The translations under genes were made by a program, and so were the position numbers. Source: Tenuibacillus multivorans (GTDB lineage: Bacteria; Bacillota; Bacilli; Bacillales; Alkalibacillaceae). From it: DNA of 64,000 nucleotides. Of the stretch, positions 32,608 to 41,595 are shown piece by piece. The notes below the pieces were generated by a model. The model was given only the letters and a program-made list of their open reading frames with translations. It was not told where the DNA came from and ran no database searches. The first letter of the stretch is position 1; each line of letters starts with the position of its first letter. The stretch covers positions 62,001 to 126,000 of the forward strand of contig NZ_FNIG01000004.1 of NCBI RefSeq assembly GCF_900103915.1, written 5' to 3'.

Positions 32608-33066
32608 TATCTTTTCAAATATGATCATATCAACTGCTCTGATTCCATTCTCATATATAGGTTCAGGGTATTGCTTAAAAAAGTCTCGTTTGATGCTAGT
32701 CAATCTAAAACCAACCTTTTGATAAAAAGCAATATTATCAATACTAGAGTTAGCTGTACCTACAATCATTTTTTCATAAGACATTCTTTTGTATAAATCA
32801 AACGATTGTTTAATAACATTTTTTCCGATTCCTTTACCTCTAAATTCAGAATCAAGTGCGATATTCTTTAGTTCGACAGTTGAAGATGAGTGGAAAATAA
32901 ATAATACGACTCCAGCTAAATTTTCCTCATAATGAACCGTGTATAGATCACCCTTATTTATATACTCATTTATAATCTCTTCGCTTTCATCAGCCATAAG
33001 TAAATAATTCATATAGTTTTTCCGATTATTAATCTTAACTTTTTCCAAGGTTATATTTTTAATCAT
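32596..33066 (-). CDS. GNAT family N-acetyltransferase
   Basis: A 156-residue GNAT with VELKNIALDSEFRGKGIGKNVIKQ (acetyl-CoA loop RGKGIG), then MIVGTANSSIDNIAFYQKVGFRLTSI, the classic AFY..GF motif. Related to a subgroup with unknown substrates. AATCACTTATG region; start at ATG 33066 follows AGAGGAATC. It converges with the HIT gene, sharing a terminator. Confidence 0.88.
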   Translation of the reverse strand: MIKNITLEKVKINNRKNYMNYLLMADESEEIINEYINKGDLYTVHYEENLAGVVLFIFHSSSTVELKNIALDSEFRGKGIGKNVIKQSFDLYKRMSYEKMIVGTANSSIDNIAFYQKVGFRLTSIKRDFFKQYPEPIYENGIRAVDMIIFEKIIKD

Positions 33067-33371
33067 AAGTGATTCCTCTAATCTTTTAGTTGTAATTAAT
33101 CTAAGTAGGTCGTGAATGATTTAATATTTTTCACCCATTATATCATCAGTGAAATTTGGCATAGGCATATATATCTTATAAATTCGAAAATATTTCATTT
33201 TTAACGTCCATTCTTATCCAATTTCTACCGTATAATATATAGTAGGAGTTCTTGCTTAAGGACCTTAGATTGATTTTTACCTAATTTTGCTAATGTTATA
33301 GACTTTCGTATTTGTTTTACATAAAATAAGGGTATTGTATATAGACAACATGAACGATTGGGGGAAGTTGG
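33067..33371. other. 305-base intergenic gap
   Basis: AT-rich sequence between divergent genes; it must hold the promoters of the minus-strand GNAT and the lipoprotein gene. No open frame, repeat or strong hairpin stands out. Confidence 0.6.
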
Positions 33372-34235
33372 ATGAGGTATCTAATGTTGTTATTGTTGTC
33401 AATGGCTCTCATAGTTGGATGTCAAGAAGAGAAACCCGATGAGCCAGATGAACTAACGAATACAGAAGACGAACAGGTTGAAGAACCAGAAGAGGAACCG
33501 ACAAATGAACAAGATACTGAAAATGAGTCAAACGGTTCAGAGAAAGAAGAAAATTTGGACGATGTTAGTGAGGATGAAACTAATCCTGAACCAGAAGAAG
33601 ACAGTGAGGAAGAATTGGCTCTAACGGTCGATGAAGCACGTGTGATTGTTGAAGAGAATTTAGCACGATCTATTGATATCATGCAACAACTTCAACAGGA
33701 GCAGGATTGGGTAGGTATAGTTGAAGATACGGTGGAGTATCACGAAGCCGTGGAAGTCACTAAAACGTATTTAGAGGAGACGATTTCAAGTCACGCAATA
33801 GATGAATGGGCTGGCTACTACTTTGAGGAATTTTTCATTTACAATCATTTTTTTGCTGTTTTACAACCTAGTAGTCTAAATACGCGTTTCGATTTAAAAG
33901 AAGCAAGCCCTAATCGATTCACATTTAGCTTTATTCAACTTGGTGATGAGGCGTTCAATGAAACGATTCAATACGAAGTATATTATTTAAAGGAAAATAA
34001 CCAGTGGAAGTTTTCTGGCTATGATGTCGTTGATTTTCAGGAGCCTTTGAATCTAACCTTTGAAGATCTTAAGCATGCTTACATGAATGGGGAAACTCTT
34101 GAACGCTTTGAAGGTGAATTAGTCGAAGAATTGGAGCATAATGGTGAACCATATATCGTCATTGATTACAAACATGCGAAAAAAGCGATAAATGTAAACA
34201 CAGGCTATGATGAGTCTTATATCCTGAATCAATAG
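33372..34235 (+). CDS. Lipoprotein with acidic linker, unknown function
   Basis: A 287-residue lipoprotein: lipobox LIVGC (Cys at residue 17), then a 65-residue Glu/Asp/Asn/Ser-rich low-complexity linker (about residues 20-80), then a mixed alpha/beta extracytoplasmic domain beginning LTVDEARVIVEENLARS and including a YFEEFFIYNHFFAVLQ segment. Such acidic linkers are common in halophilic Bacillaceae. Single gene with a following terminator. Family not recognised. Confidence 0.75.
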   Translation: MRYLMLLLLSMALIVGCQEEKPDEPDELTNTEDEQVEEPEEEPTNEQDTENESNGSEKEENLDDVSEDETNPEPEEDSEEELALTVDEARVIVEENLARSIDIMQQLQQEQDWVGIVEDTVEYHEAVEVTKTYLEETISSHAIDEWAGYYFEEFFIYNHFFAVLQPSSLNTRFDLKEASPNRFTFSFIQLGDEAFNETIQYEVYYLKENNQWKFSGYDVVDFQEPLNLTFEDLKHAYMNGETLERFEGELVEELEHNGEPYIVIDYKHAKKAINVNTGYDESYILNQ

Positions 34236-34241
34236 GTTTTA

Positions 34242-34290
34242 AAGTCGTTCTGTTTTTAAAGGGGGGAGCAGAGCGGCTTTTTAATTTTTA
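34242..34290 (+). terminator. Rho-independent terminator
   Basis: AGTCGTTCTG and CAGAGCGGCT pair (one G-U) around a long G-rich loop, then TTTTTAATTTTT. Confidence 0.75.
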
Positions 34291-34379
34291 GAAATAAAAT
34301 AGTCTAAATGAGTCATATACCTAACCTATTTTACATGAAATAAAGTAGCTATCATATTTCATGAAAGGTGGTTGGGTTA

Positions 34380-35039
34380 TTGAATTATCCAGCAAATTAT
34401 GGGGAAAATGGTAAAACTAACAAGCGTGTATTGACGGTCGTTGGAGAGGGGATAGTGACAACAGAACCTAATATAGCGGAAGTTAGTTTGGGAGTTGTAA
34501 GGCAAGGCCAAGAGTTAATGCTTGTGCAGCAGGAAAATGCGGAAATCATTCAACAAGTTATATCGGTTATTATGATGTACGGGATCCCGATGGAAAATAT
34601 CCCAACCATTGAATACACGGTACGACCGGTGTATGAATATGTCGATGGTGAACAGCAGTTTCACGGTTATGAAGTAATGCATTTCCTTCGAATTATAATC
34701 TCTGATATTAGTCAGGTTGGAAGTATCATTGACGCTGCGGTTGCAAGTGGTGCTAATCAAATCATGAACATAAACTTCTCTGTGGCGGAGCTTGACCAGT
34801 ATTATCGTGAGGGGTTGAGACGAGCGTTAAGAGATGCTACTTTAAAAGCTGAAACATTAGCTTCTGCTATAAATGCAAATCTTGATCTAACACCCATTAA
34901 AATTAGTGAACAAATTGAAGCTCCCCCGATTATTTATCGGACGTTTGCACAAACTGAAGCCACGGGTGAAACACCGATTGAACCAGGTCAGTTAGAAATA
35001 CAGGTCCGAATTGAGGCAAAATTCCAGTATGAGAAGTGA
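34380..35039 (+). CDS. SIMPL domain (DUF541) protein
   Basis: A 219-residue protein with the SIMPL domain: LTVVGEGIVTTEPNIAEVSLGVVRQ at the start, YTVRPVYEYVDGEQQFHGYEVMH in the middle and INFSVAELDQYYREGLRRALRDA with KAETLASAI afterwards. The family is involved in stress responses or membrane-associated processes in some bacteria; here no signal peptide is visible, so it is probably cytosolic. TTG at 34380 was chosen because AAAGGTGG lies 9 nt upstream. Confidence 0.85.
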   Translation: MNYPANYGENGKTNKRVLTVVGEGIVTTEPNIAEVSLGVVRQGQELMLVQQENAEIIQQVISVIMMYGIPMENIPTIEYTVRPVYEYVDGEQQFHGYEVMHFLRIIISDISQVGSIIDAAVASGANQIMNINFSVAELDQYYREGLRRALRDATLKAETLASAINANLDLTPIKISEQIEAPPIIYRTFAQTEATGETPIEPGQLEIQVRIEAKFQYEK

Positions 35040-35043
35040 GCGC

Positions 35044-35073
35044 ATCCCATCAGCTAAGGTTGATGGGTTTTTA
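35044..35073 (+). terminator. Rho-independent terminator
   Basis: CCCATCA pairs with TGATGGG, followed by TTTTTATT. It follows the SIMPL gene. Confidence 0.85.
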
Positions 35074-35137
35074 TTAGGTAACTTATTGAGAAACTTTATT
35101 CATTGTGACACGTCAGTATGGTTAGAGGAGGTTATTT

Positions 35138-35515
35138 ATGTCTACCAAAAAAGTCTGTACTTTATTACTTATGATGGCTATGCTTGTTGCTTGCCAAAAT
35201 GATAACCTTAATCTTTCTGAAGAGGTGACGCAAATCGAAGTGTATCAATGGGACAGTGGTGAACTGGTCTCGACCATCCAAGACAAAGAGTTTATTGAGA
35301 AATTAGTCAATCAACTGGATAGTGCTCGAACTGGATCGACCGCTGATATGGATTTTGCTGCCCCAGATTATCGATTATTGTTTAAACATAATGAAGCGAC
35401 GTTATTTCAATTTGGCTATTTTAAGGAAACAGTGAGATTAAATGTAAAAGGGCGGTATTGGGATAGTAATGCCAGCGAAATGTATGAAGTAGATATCAAG
35501 TTAGCTATAGAATAA
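35138..35515 (+). CDS. Small lipoprotein, unknown function
   Basis: A 125-residue lipoprotein: signal peptide LLLMMAMLVACQ with Cys at residue 19, then a compact beta-rich domain including IEVYQWDSGELVSTIQDKEFIEKLVNQL and ATLFQFGYFKETVRLNV, a pattern seen in small Bacillus lipoproteins of unknown role. AGAGGAGG binding site. Confidence 0.7.
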   Translation: MSTKKVCTLLLMMAMLVACQNDNLNLSEEVTQIEVYQWDSGELVSTIQDKEFIEKLVNQLDSARTGSTADMDFAAPDYRLLFKHNEATLFQFGYFKETVRLNVKGRYWDSNASEMYEVDIKLAIE

Positions 35516-35638
35516 AAAAACAGGTGCGATAAAAAAGAAGAGGTAATTTAAGAGGGGATTGCAATCAATTAGGACATACAGCTCTGTTGTTTTGGTATTT
35601 TGATAAAATAAAGTTATTATTTAAGAGAGGTGAATATC

Positions 35639-35902
35639 ATGCTAGAGATTAGACCTAGCTCAGATCTTAGAAATAAGTATAATGAAATATCCGCATTTTG
35701 CCACAATTATTCCGAACCGGTATACATTACCAAGAATGGTGAAGGTGATTTAGCGGTAATGAGTATTGAAACTTATGAACGGCTTGTTGGAAAGTTTGAG
35801 TTGTATAAGCTTCTTGATCAAGGGATGGAGGCAGTAAAAGAAAATAAAGTAAAACCATTTCGTGATACCGTATCAGTAATTCAGAAAGGGCTATCGGAGT
35901 GA
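35639..35902 (+). CDS. Phd/YefM-type antitoxin
   Basis: An 87-residue type II antitoxin: EIRPSSDLRNKYNEISAFCHNYSEPVYITKNGEGDLAVMS is the N-terminal DNA-binding and dimerisation domain of Phd/YefM proteins (VYITKNG....V.S...YE), and the C-terminal helix would bind the toxin. It overlaps the toxin start by four bases. ATG 35639 follows AGAGAGGTG. The neighbouring toxin is truncated, so the antitoxin may be an orphan that still represses its own promoter. Confidence 0.88.
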   Translation: MLEIRPSSDLRNKYNEISAFCHNYSEPVYITKNGEGDLAVMSIETYERLVGKFELYKLLDQGMEAVKENKVKPFRDTVSVIQKGLSE

Positions 35903-36180
35903 AGGATTATCATTTGGTCATTACGGAACCTGCAGAAGCTGATTTAAAAGAAATTGCTGATTATATTGCAAATAAGTTACTAGAGCCTTCTACTGCTAAA
36001 CATTTGATTACAAAAATTTCAGAATCCATTTTTGAATTGGATCAGGTGCCTAAACAGCATGCATTGTATTCCCAAATTGAATTACTTGCGAATAAAAGAG
36101 CACCTGTTTTTATGCAAATTCACCGCTTGGCTCATAGACAGTCGATTCCATTCCTTCTAACCAATAGTCGACAAGTGTAA
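35899..36180 (+). pseudogene. RelE/ParE toxin, C-terminus lost
   Basis: The start overlaps the antitoxin stop (ATGA-type coupling) and the first 65 residues fit ParE/RelE toxins: YHLVITEPAEADLKEIADYIA, then ISESIFELDQVPKQHALYS. The expected last 30 residues (the G.RK..VDNY.IFY...E segment with the catalytic or target-binding strands) are absent: after ELLANK the frame runs into unrelated sequence that overlaps the 3' end of the convergent Mrr-like gene. The junction near 36095-36110 marks a deletion or rearrangement, so an active toxin is unlikely. Confidence 0.75.
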
Positions 36181-36709
36181 TGCCATCAATAAGTTGGATA
36201 TTTAAGTCTTGGGCGTATTTTTGAGCAGCGTCGGTAAAGGAGCCTGTCGTAATTACATATCCCCCCTTGGCCTCATTTTTAATCATATTCGAATGGATTA
36301 AGGCAACGGGTTCAAAGCCAACATCGTGCTTATATACTTTAACCTGTCCCAGATAGATATCACCATCAATATGGTGCTCAAAATCAACCCCATAATCATG
36401 ACTTTTAGCGGATGTGTAAACGTGACCGTTAAACTTTTTCTTGATAATGTTTCCAACAAAGTCTTCGAATTCAAAAGGAGTTTGTTTGATAAAAAGGGTT
36501 GAAGCATTCTCAAATTCTATTTCATCGTCTTCATTTTTATGACGTGGAAAGTTGAAACGGTATGTAAGTCCCATGGCCATCGTCTTTTTTAGATCTTCAC
36601 CTCTTTCAATTTTTCTAGCAACTAGTCCTTCCTTCTCGCGTTGTTCTTTTCGTAAAAACCACATGAGCACACCGATTAAAATAAGCTGTAAAATAACTAG
36701 AAATATCAT
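36110..36709 (-). CDS. Membrane-anchored Mrr-like restriction endonuclease-fold protein
   Basis: A 199-residue protein with one N-terminal membrane segment (residues 2-22), a charged linker, and an Mrr-cat-like nuclease domain: FEFEDFVGNIIKKKFNG, then DYGVDFEHH supplying the acidic residue and YLGQVKVY the QxK motif, followed by YVITTGSFTDAAQKYA. These form the D...(E/Q)xK catalytic pattern of the PD-(D/E)xK superfamily. ATG 36709 follows TGAGGTG. A membrane-tethered nuclease is unusual; anti-phage or DNA-uptake-related roles are possible but unproven. Confidence 0.75.
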   Translation of the reverse strand: MIFLVILQLILIGVLMWFLRKEQREKEGLVARKIERGEDLKKTMAMGLTYRFNFPRHKNEDDEIEFENASTLFIKQTPFEFEDFVGNIIKKKFNGHVYTSAKSHDYGVDFEHHIDGDIYLGQVKVYKHDVGFEPVALIHSNMIKNEAKGGYVITTGSFTDAAQKYAQDLNIQLIDGITLVDYWLEGMESTVYEPSGEFA

Positions 36710-36853
36710 TAAAATCACCTCATTACCCAATGTGGCCCTAAAAAATGAATAACATACTTTAAAAATTTAAATTAAATGTTAGAATTTTAGATCTCCTTTG
36801 GTAAAATAGTACTATGGATGAATTTTTTTGACGACTTGAAGGAAGTGCTGAAA

Positions 36854-38701
36854 ATGAAGCAGACAAAGTGGTTTGTTCTTCTAGGTATTTTTGTTTCGTT
36901 TGGTTTGTTTTGGTATGTGAATAGTCAAGATCATACCATTGAAGGCCGTAACGGTGAGTTTAATCTAACTGATGAGGTAAGTTCAGATCAGGATGTTATA
37001 ACCCTGAATGGTGAGTGGCTATTTTATCCTAATGCATTGTTATCACCACAAGAAGTAAATCAGGAAGGTTATGATGTACGAGTCGTAGAAGTACCCCATT
37101 CTTTTACTGAATTTGAATATGGGACTTACCAGACAAGCATCACGTTACCTAAACAAGAATTGGATCAGCTCCAATCGTTTTACATACCAAATCTTAACCT
37201 CGCTTATAAAGTCTGGGTTAATGATGAACTTTTGGTAGAAGAAGGAACGGTTTCAGGTAGTCGTGAAACAACCAAACCTGGTAAAGATTCACATGTCATA
37301 GATTTTTACACTGAAGAACAGAAGGTGACATTAACCGTTCAAGTATCCAATTTTTATCATCGGACAGGCGGCATTTGGTCTGAAATATTATTTGGTTACC
37401 ATGAACAAATTGGACATCAACGGATTATGAATCAAAGCTTAGCCTTAGTTGTTTTTGGGAGTTTATTAGTCTTATGGATTTACTACATATATTTATACTT
37501 TAAGCAAGGACGAGATCGATATCATTTATTTTTTTTATTAGTTGTTTTGGCATTAATGGTTCGTTTATCACTCGATGGTGAAAAATTTTTCTTTGATTGG
37601 TTACCCCATTTCCCATGGCAATGGGCAATGCGATTGGAATACTTGTCATTTATCTGGATCGCACCACTTTTTTCGTTTGCGATTTCTTATATGTATCCGA
37701 AGCAAGCAAATTTTATTTATACAAGAATCTATTTTATCGGCGTGATCATAGGGTCAAGTTTTATCCTCTTTACACCAAGCTATGTCTTTACGGAGTATTT
37801 AACCGTTTTGCAAGCTACTGTATTGTTTGGGGTTATTTATATCTTCTATGTGATTATTAAAGCTTATCGGGCTCGGGAACGACACGCTTTCATTAATTTA
37901 ATGGGTATGATAGTTCTGTTATTAACGGGTTTGAATGATGCTTTTTATTATAATGAATGGGTTAATACGGAGCCTATCTTGTCTATTGGATTTTTGATAT
38001 TCTTATTTATTCAAACGATCATTTTAGCCATTCAGCATGGACATGTTATAGAAAGCTTCAAGGATTCATCAGAGGAGTTAAAACGGTTAAATCAGCAGTT
38101 AGAAGAAAAGATTAATGAGAGAACGAAGGCATTAGAAAAGTCACAAAAAGAATTATTAGAAAAGAATCGATTTTTGCAAAAGATATCTTATCTTGATGAA
38201 CTGACACAAATTCCAAACCGACGTTCTTATATTAACGTTTTTGAAAAGGACATATCTGAGGCTAAAGAAAACGGTGAGTCCATTGCAGTCTTATTGATCG
38301 ATTTAGACTTGTTTAAAAATATTAATGATCGATATGGTCATCAAATGGGCGATGCATGTCTAAAAATATTAGCGGAACGATTGAATCAGCATTTTATTAA
38401 TATTGGTGGATTTGTAGCCCGTTATGGTGGCGAGGAGTTCGTTGCAATTGTCAGAGACTTAGATCGGAATCAGGTTCTTGTATCAGCGGAAGATTTAAGG
38501 GAGAGTATTCTCAGATTAAAAGTTCCAGGTATCACATCGGAAGAGTTGACCGTCAGTATCGGTGTGACGTATGAAGAGCAGGTGAGTACGCTGGGTAATT
38601 TATTAGTTAAACAAGCAGATGAAGCTTTGTATAGAGCGAAAGAATTAGGAAGGAATCGAGTTTGTGTTTATCCTGATGATGTGGAGGGAATACCAGGCTA
38701 G
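36854..38701 (+). CDS. 7TMR-DISM receptor diguanylate cyclase
   Basis: A 615-residue membrane protein: signal anchor (residues 5-20), an extracytoplasmic jelly-roll domain (about residues 25-190, the 7TMR-DISMED2 type), seven membrane helices (about residues 195-400), a coiled coil (ELKRLNQQLEEKINERTKALEKSQK) and a GGDEF domain (residues 460-615) with LDELTQIPNRRSY and the catalytic motif RYGGEEF. No RxxD inhibitory site precedes GGEEF. It should make c-di-GMP in response to an external ligand. The ATG at 36854 is preferred over one at 36818 because of AAGGAAG 8 nt upstream. Confidence 0.88.
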   Translation: MKQTKWFVLLGIFVSFGLFWYVNSQDHTIEGRNGEFNLTDEVSSDQDVITLNGEWLFYPNALLSPQEVNQEGYDVRVVEVPHSFTEFEYGTYQTSITLPKQELDQLQSFYIPNLNLAYKVWVNDELLVEEGTVSGSRETTKPGKDSHVIDFYTEEQKVTLTVQVSNFYHRTGGIWSEILFGYHEQIGHQRIMNQSLALVVFGSLLVLWIYYIYLYFKQGRDRYHLFFLLVVLALMVRLSLDGEKFFFDWLPHFPWQWAMRLEYLSFIWIAPLFSFAISYMYPKQANFIYTRIYFIGVIIGSSFILFTPSYVFTEYLTVLQATVLFGVIYIFYVIIKAYRARERHAFINLMGMIVLLLTGLNDAFYYNEWVNTEPILSIGFLIFLFIQTIILAIQHGHVIESFKDSSEELKRLNQQLEEKINERTKALEKSQKELLEKNRFLQKISYLDELTQIPNRRSYINVFEKDISEAKENGESIAVLLIDLDLFKNINDRYGHQMGDACLKILAERLNQHFINIGGFVARYGGEEFVAIVRDLDRNQVLVSAEDLRESILRLKVPGITSEELTVSIGVTYEEQVSTLGNLLVKQADEALYRAKELGRNRVCVYPDDVEGIPG

Positions 38702-38823
38702 GACTTGGTGCTTTTAATTTTTTTGATGAAAATTTTGGATTCTGAAAATTAAAATATGGGCAAAAATTAAGTGTTAAATATGATAAAATGGATATAGAAA
38801 TTTTGGGGAGAGGCTGAATTACT

Positions 38824-39516
38824 ATGCTTTCGTTAGAAGCAGCGAATTTGTCCAAATTACTTATTCCATTTATAGTGGTGGTCTTGGGTGTAGCTTGTAC
38901 TTATAAGCGTAATTTTTGGGAGGCACCCGTGTATGCAATCACCATATTTTATATATTTTTGCTCGTTCATACGATTGTTGGCTTCGGAGATTATTTAGAA
39001 ACGACCCATGGTTTTTCGGCCTTCATGTTTATTGTTATTTTTTCACTTTTGATTCGTTTAGGTATAGAGTTTGTAGGAAAGAAAATTGCGGTTGTACTTC
39101 TCATTGCGACGATTATTGTCTTAATACCTCTTTCGATCAATGTCGCTCAAGATACGTTTGTCACCTTTGAAGAGGTTATGGATGATATGCTAGACGAAGA
39201 TGAAACGATTGTGAGTATAGGAATTAGTGATTATACAGATGGAGTTAGAGATGAAAAAGTTGTCACGATAGAAGATAAAGAAACAATCAACCATATATTT
39301 GAAACATCTGCTAATATGAAATTAAAAAAGCACAGCAATGTATTTCCTCATGATTATTGGATTGATGTTGAAACGAATAAAGGAGATACTCACAATCGGG
39401 AAAGATATCGTTTTCGATTGGACGCAAATTTTATTAATGAATATCTCATACTAGATGATAACAAATTCAAGCAAACAATTGATAGTCTTGATTTAAAATG
39501 GGAGAAAGTTGAATAA
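38824..39516 (+). CDS. Membrane protein with extracytoplasmic domain
   Basis: A 230-residue protein with about four N-terminal membrane helices (residues 10-115) and a C-terminal domain (residues 120-230) containing VSIGISDYTDGVRDEKVVTIEDKETINHI, a pattern seen in extracytoplasmic domains of several Bacillaceae membrane proteins of unknown function. The start follows GGGGAGAGG. A perfect terminator follows. Confidence 0.65.
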   Translation: MLSLEAANLSKLLIPFIVVVLGVACTYKRNFWEAPVYAITIFYIFLLVHTIVGFGDYLETTHGFSAFMFIVIFSLLIRLGIEFVGKKIAVVLLIATIIVLIPLSINVAQDTFVTFEEVMDDMLDEDETIVSIGISDYTDGVRDEKVVTIEDKETINHIFETSANMKLKKHSNVFPHDYWIDVETNKGDTHNRERYRFRLDANFINEYLILDDNKFKQTIDSLDLKWEKVE

Positions 39517-39525
39517 TAGAGCGTG

Positions 39526-39552
39526 AGACCCCTTACAATGGCGTAAGGGGTC
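39526..39552 (+). terminator. Bidirectional terminator
   Basis: AGACCCCTTAC and GTAAGGGGTCT form a perfect 11-bp stem with loop AATGGC. Confidence 0.88.
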
Positions 39553-39557
39553 TTCGC

Positions 39558-39752
39558 TTATTTTGTAGCACTTCTCAAATTTCTAAAAGCATTCCAAATG
39601 AGTATGGCGCCGAAGATGATGGCAGAAATAAGTCCTACAAAGTATAGAAGGGTGTCAATAAAATGTGCTAATCCTTCGAAAAGTTCAGAGCGAACGGGTA
39701 CAAACATAAAAGCAAAGGCTGCAATGAAACCGTAAAGTAATCTATTTTCCAT
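39558..39752 (-). CDS. Small two-pass membrane protein
   Basis: A 64-residue protein with two membrane helices (residues 5-22 and 32-55) and a basic tail, started by ATG after AAAGGAGAG. No family is recognised. It converges with the upstream membrane protein across a terminator. Confidence 0.65.
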   Translation of the reverse strand: MENRLLYGFIAAFAFMFVPVRSELFEGLAHFIDTLLYFVGLISAIIFGAILIWNAFRNLRSATK

Positions 39753-39878
39753 TTTGTCTCTCCTTTCTAGTTATGCTAGTCCTTATTAAAACGTATTCAG
39801 TTATAAGTAAGATATTATGAGGACTTTTGACTAAAAATATCTTCTAAATGATGATGCTTGAACTTTGATTATCATAAA

Positions 39879-39912
39879 AAAGAGGAACTTGGGGGTGTTC
39901 CAAGTTCCTCTT
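39879..39912 (-). terminator. Rho-independent terminator of the ABC-F gene
   Basis: A perfect 14-bp stem (AAAGAGGAACTTGG with CCAAGTTCCTCTTT) lies 10 bases past the ABC-F stop. On the minus strand it is followed by TTATG, so the U-run is short but the stem is strong. Confidence 0.85.
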
Positions 39913-39921
39913 TAGACTATC

Positions 39922-41595
39922 TTAATCTAATTCCCTTTTTCGTTCTAGAAGGCTTTCATACTCTTCTTCAAGTTCTGGGCTAGGATCTATACTCAATCGG
40001 CTTAGGACTTCAGTAATTTGCGTTTCAATGACAAGACGTTCTTCATCTTGATCCGTTTGATTTTGGCTTTCCAAGAATTCATGTTCCGTTCCTTTAAAAA
40101 TATGCAATATATGATCTTGTAATATGATGAGCTTTTCTGCTATATTTTCAACAAAGCGACGATCATGTGATACGAACAACACTGTACCGGGATACTCGCT
40201 TAGCAAGAGTTCTAATGCTTTTATGGACTCTATATCTAAAAAGTTTGTCGGTTCATCCAATATAAGAAGGTTAACATCGCTAACAAAAATTTTAGCTAAT
40301 GAAACTTTAACGCGTTCGCCTCCGCTTAAAACAGATACGTCCTTAAAGACGTCTTCCCGGAAAAAGCCTAAACGAGCTAGGACGGTTCGAATTAGCGTTT
40401 CATCTTGAGAGGATGTGTCTTGCACGTTCTTTAAAATCGTTTTCTTAACATCAAGTTGTTCTAATTGTTGGCTGAAATAGCCTATTTTGACTTGTGGTGA
40501 GCGATTAACATGCTCATCATTATGGATGAGTTCTTGAATTAGCGTTGTTTTACCACTTCCATTCGGACCTAAAATAGCGATTTTTTCACCATTTTCAATA
40601 TTAAACGATACAGGTTTCCATAGATTTTTGGAGCCTACTTTCCCTAGGAGTTGTTCACACCGAATTAGCGGTTTATTTGATGCTTCGATTGGTGAAGCTA
40701 ACTCCATTTTAATCGGTGTGGGCTGTTTAATCTTTTCGACTTTATCAAGTTGATCAATACGAGACTGAATGTCCTTAACTCCTTGGTTGAGTTTCTTTTG
40801 TTTTTTCGCAAAATAGGGCTTAGCACCAGTGATTTTGGCTTCAGAGTTCGAGGTTTTTTTAGGTTTCTTTATAGCACGATTTGCTTTTTGTTCTTTCAGT
40901 CTTAAAGCATTTTCAAGCTGTTTTTTCTTTTGTACATATTTCTCGTATTCCTTTTTATGGTGCTGAAGTTTTTCTTGTTTTTGCGCTTCAAAATCTGAGT
41001 AGTTGCCGGTGTATTCTATAATGGTCTCCTCGTCAATTTCCCAAATCTTTGTACAGAGTTCATCTAGAAAAGCGCGATCATGAGACACGATTAGTAACGG
41101 TTTGCTGAATTGTTTTAATTCGTCCTCAAGTTTTTCGATATGGTATTGATCAAGGTGTGTTGTGGGTTCGTCAAGTAAAAAGAAATCTCTTTCTAGTGAA
41201 AAGATCCGGCGAATCCACTCTTGTGTAATTTCGCCGCCACTCATCATTCCTTGTTTTGGTTTGAGTTGCGGTAGGTAAGCCGCAGTTCCATATTTCTCAA
41301 TTTGACCTTTAGTCGGATTGAGTCCACCAGCAATCAATTTTAATAACGTTGATTTTCCTGATCCATTTTTTCCAATCAGTCCAATCCGGTCATATTCATG
41401 TATCGATAAATCATCTATTTCAAACAATTTACGGTCGGCTATTTCGCATAAAACATTTGATATACGGCAAAGTATCTTATCACTCCCATTAAATTTATAA
41501 CAGATAGGAGCATAAAAATAACCCTCCATCCTTGTTTTAAGACAAAGGGATAGGAGGGCAAAAAATACTCCTATCCTACACGAAGATAAAGGCAT
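39922..41595 (-). CDS. Vga-like ABC-F ribosome-protection ATPase
   Basis: This encodes a two-ATPase ABC-F protein close to Vga(A)-type ribosome-protection factors for lincosamides, streptogramin A and pleuromutilins. NBD1 has DRIGLIGKNGSGKST (Walker A), LSGGE-like MMSGGE and LLDEPTTHLD (Walker B); the linker (residues about 190-300) is long and Lys/Glu rich as in Vga; NBD2 has AILGPNGSGKTT, SVLSGGERVKVS and LILDEPTNFLD. The C-terminal ITEVLSRLSIDPSPELE segment also matches Vga. The Vga-length start would lie near 41480, where no ATG is present; the frame opens in-frame to an ATG at 41595, so the true start is uncertain. Regulated by the leader described separately. Confidence 0.88.
   Translation of the reverse strand: MPLSSCRIGVFFALLSLCLKTRMEGYFYAPICYKFNGSDKILCRISNVLCEIADRKLFEIDDLSIHEYDRIGLIGKNGSGKSTLLKLIAGGLNPTKGQIEKYGTAAYLPQLKPKQGMMSGGEITQEWIRRIFSLERDFFLLDEPTTHLDQYHIEKLEDELKQFSKPLLIVSHDRAFLDELCTKIWEIDEETIIEYTGNYSDFEAQKQEKLQHHKKEYEKYVQKKKQLENALRLKEQKANRAIKKPKKTSNSEAKITGAKPYFAKKQKKLNQGVKDIQSRIDQLDKVEKIKQPTPIKMELASPIEASNKPLIRCEQLLGKVGSKNLWKPVSFNIENGEKIAILGPNGSGKTTLIQELIHNDEHVNRSPQVKIGYFSQQLEQLDVKKTILKNVQDTSSQDETLIRTVLARLGFFREDVFKDVSVLSGGERVKVSLAKIFVSDVNLLILDEPTNFLDIESIKALELLLSEYPGTVLFVSHDRRFVENIAEKLIILQDHILHIFKGTEHEFLESQNQTDQDEERLVIETQITEVLSRLSIDPSPELEEEYESLLERKRELD
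41439..41513 (-). CDS. Possible leader peptide of the ABC-F gene
   Basis: On the minus strand an ATG 8 nt after TGGAGGG opens a 24-codon frame (beginning MLLSVINLMGVIRYFAV) that overlaps the start of the ABC-F coding region in a different frame. Translational leaders of this kind control attenuation of ABC-F and erm genes. Whether this peptide is made cannot be told from sequence. Confidence 0.45.
   Translation of the reverse strand: MLLSVINLMGVIRYFAVYQMFYAK

Noticed and set aside
33422-33682. 86-codon serine-rich minus-strand frame
   Set aside because: It is the complement of the acidic Glu/Asp linker of the lipoprotein at 33372-34235.
38607-38855. 82-codon minus-strand frame
   Set aside because: Overlaps the end of the diguanylate cyclase gene on the other strand and has no binding site.
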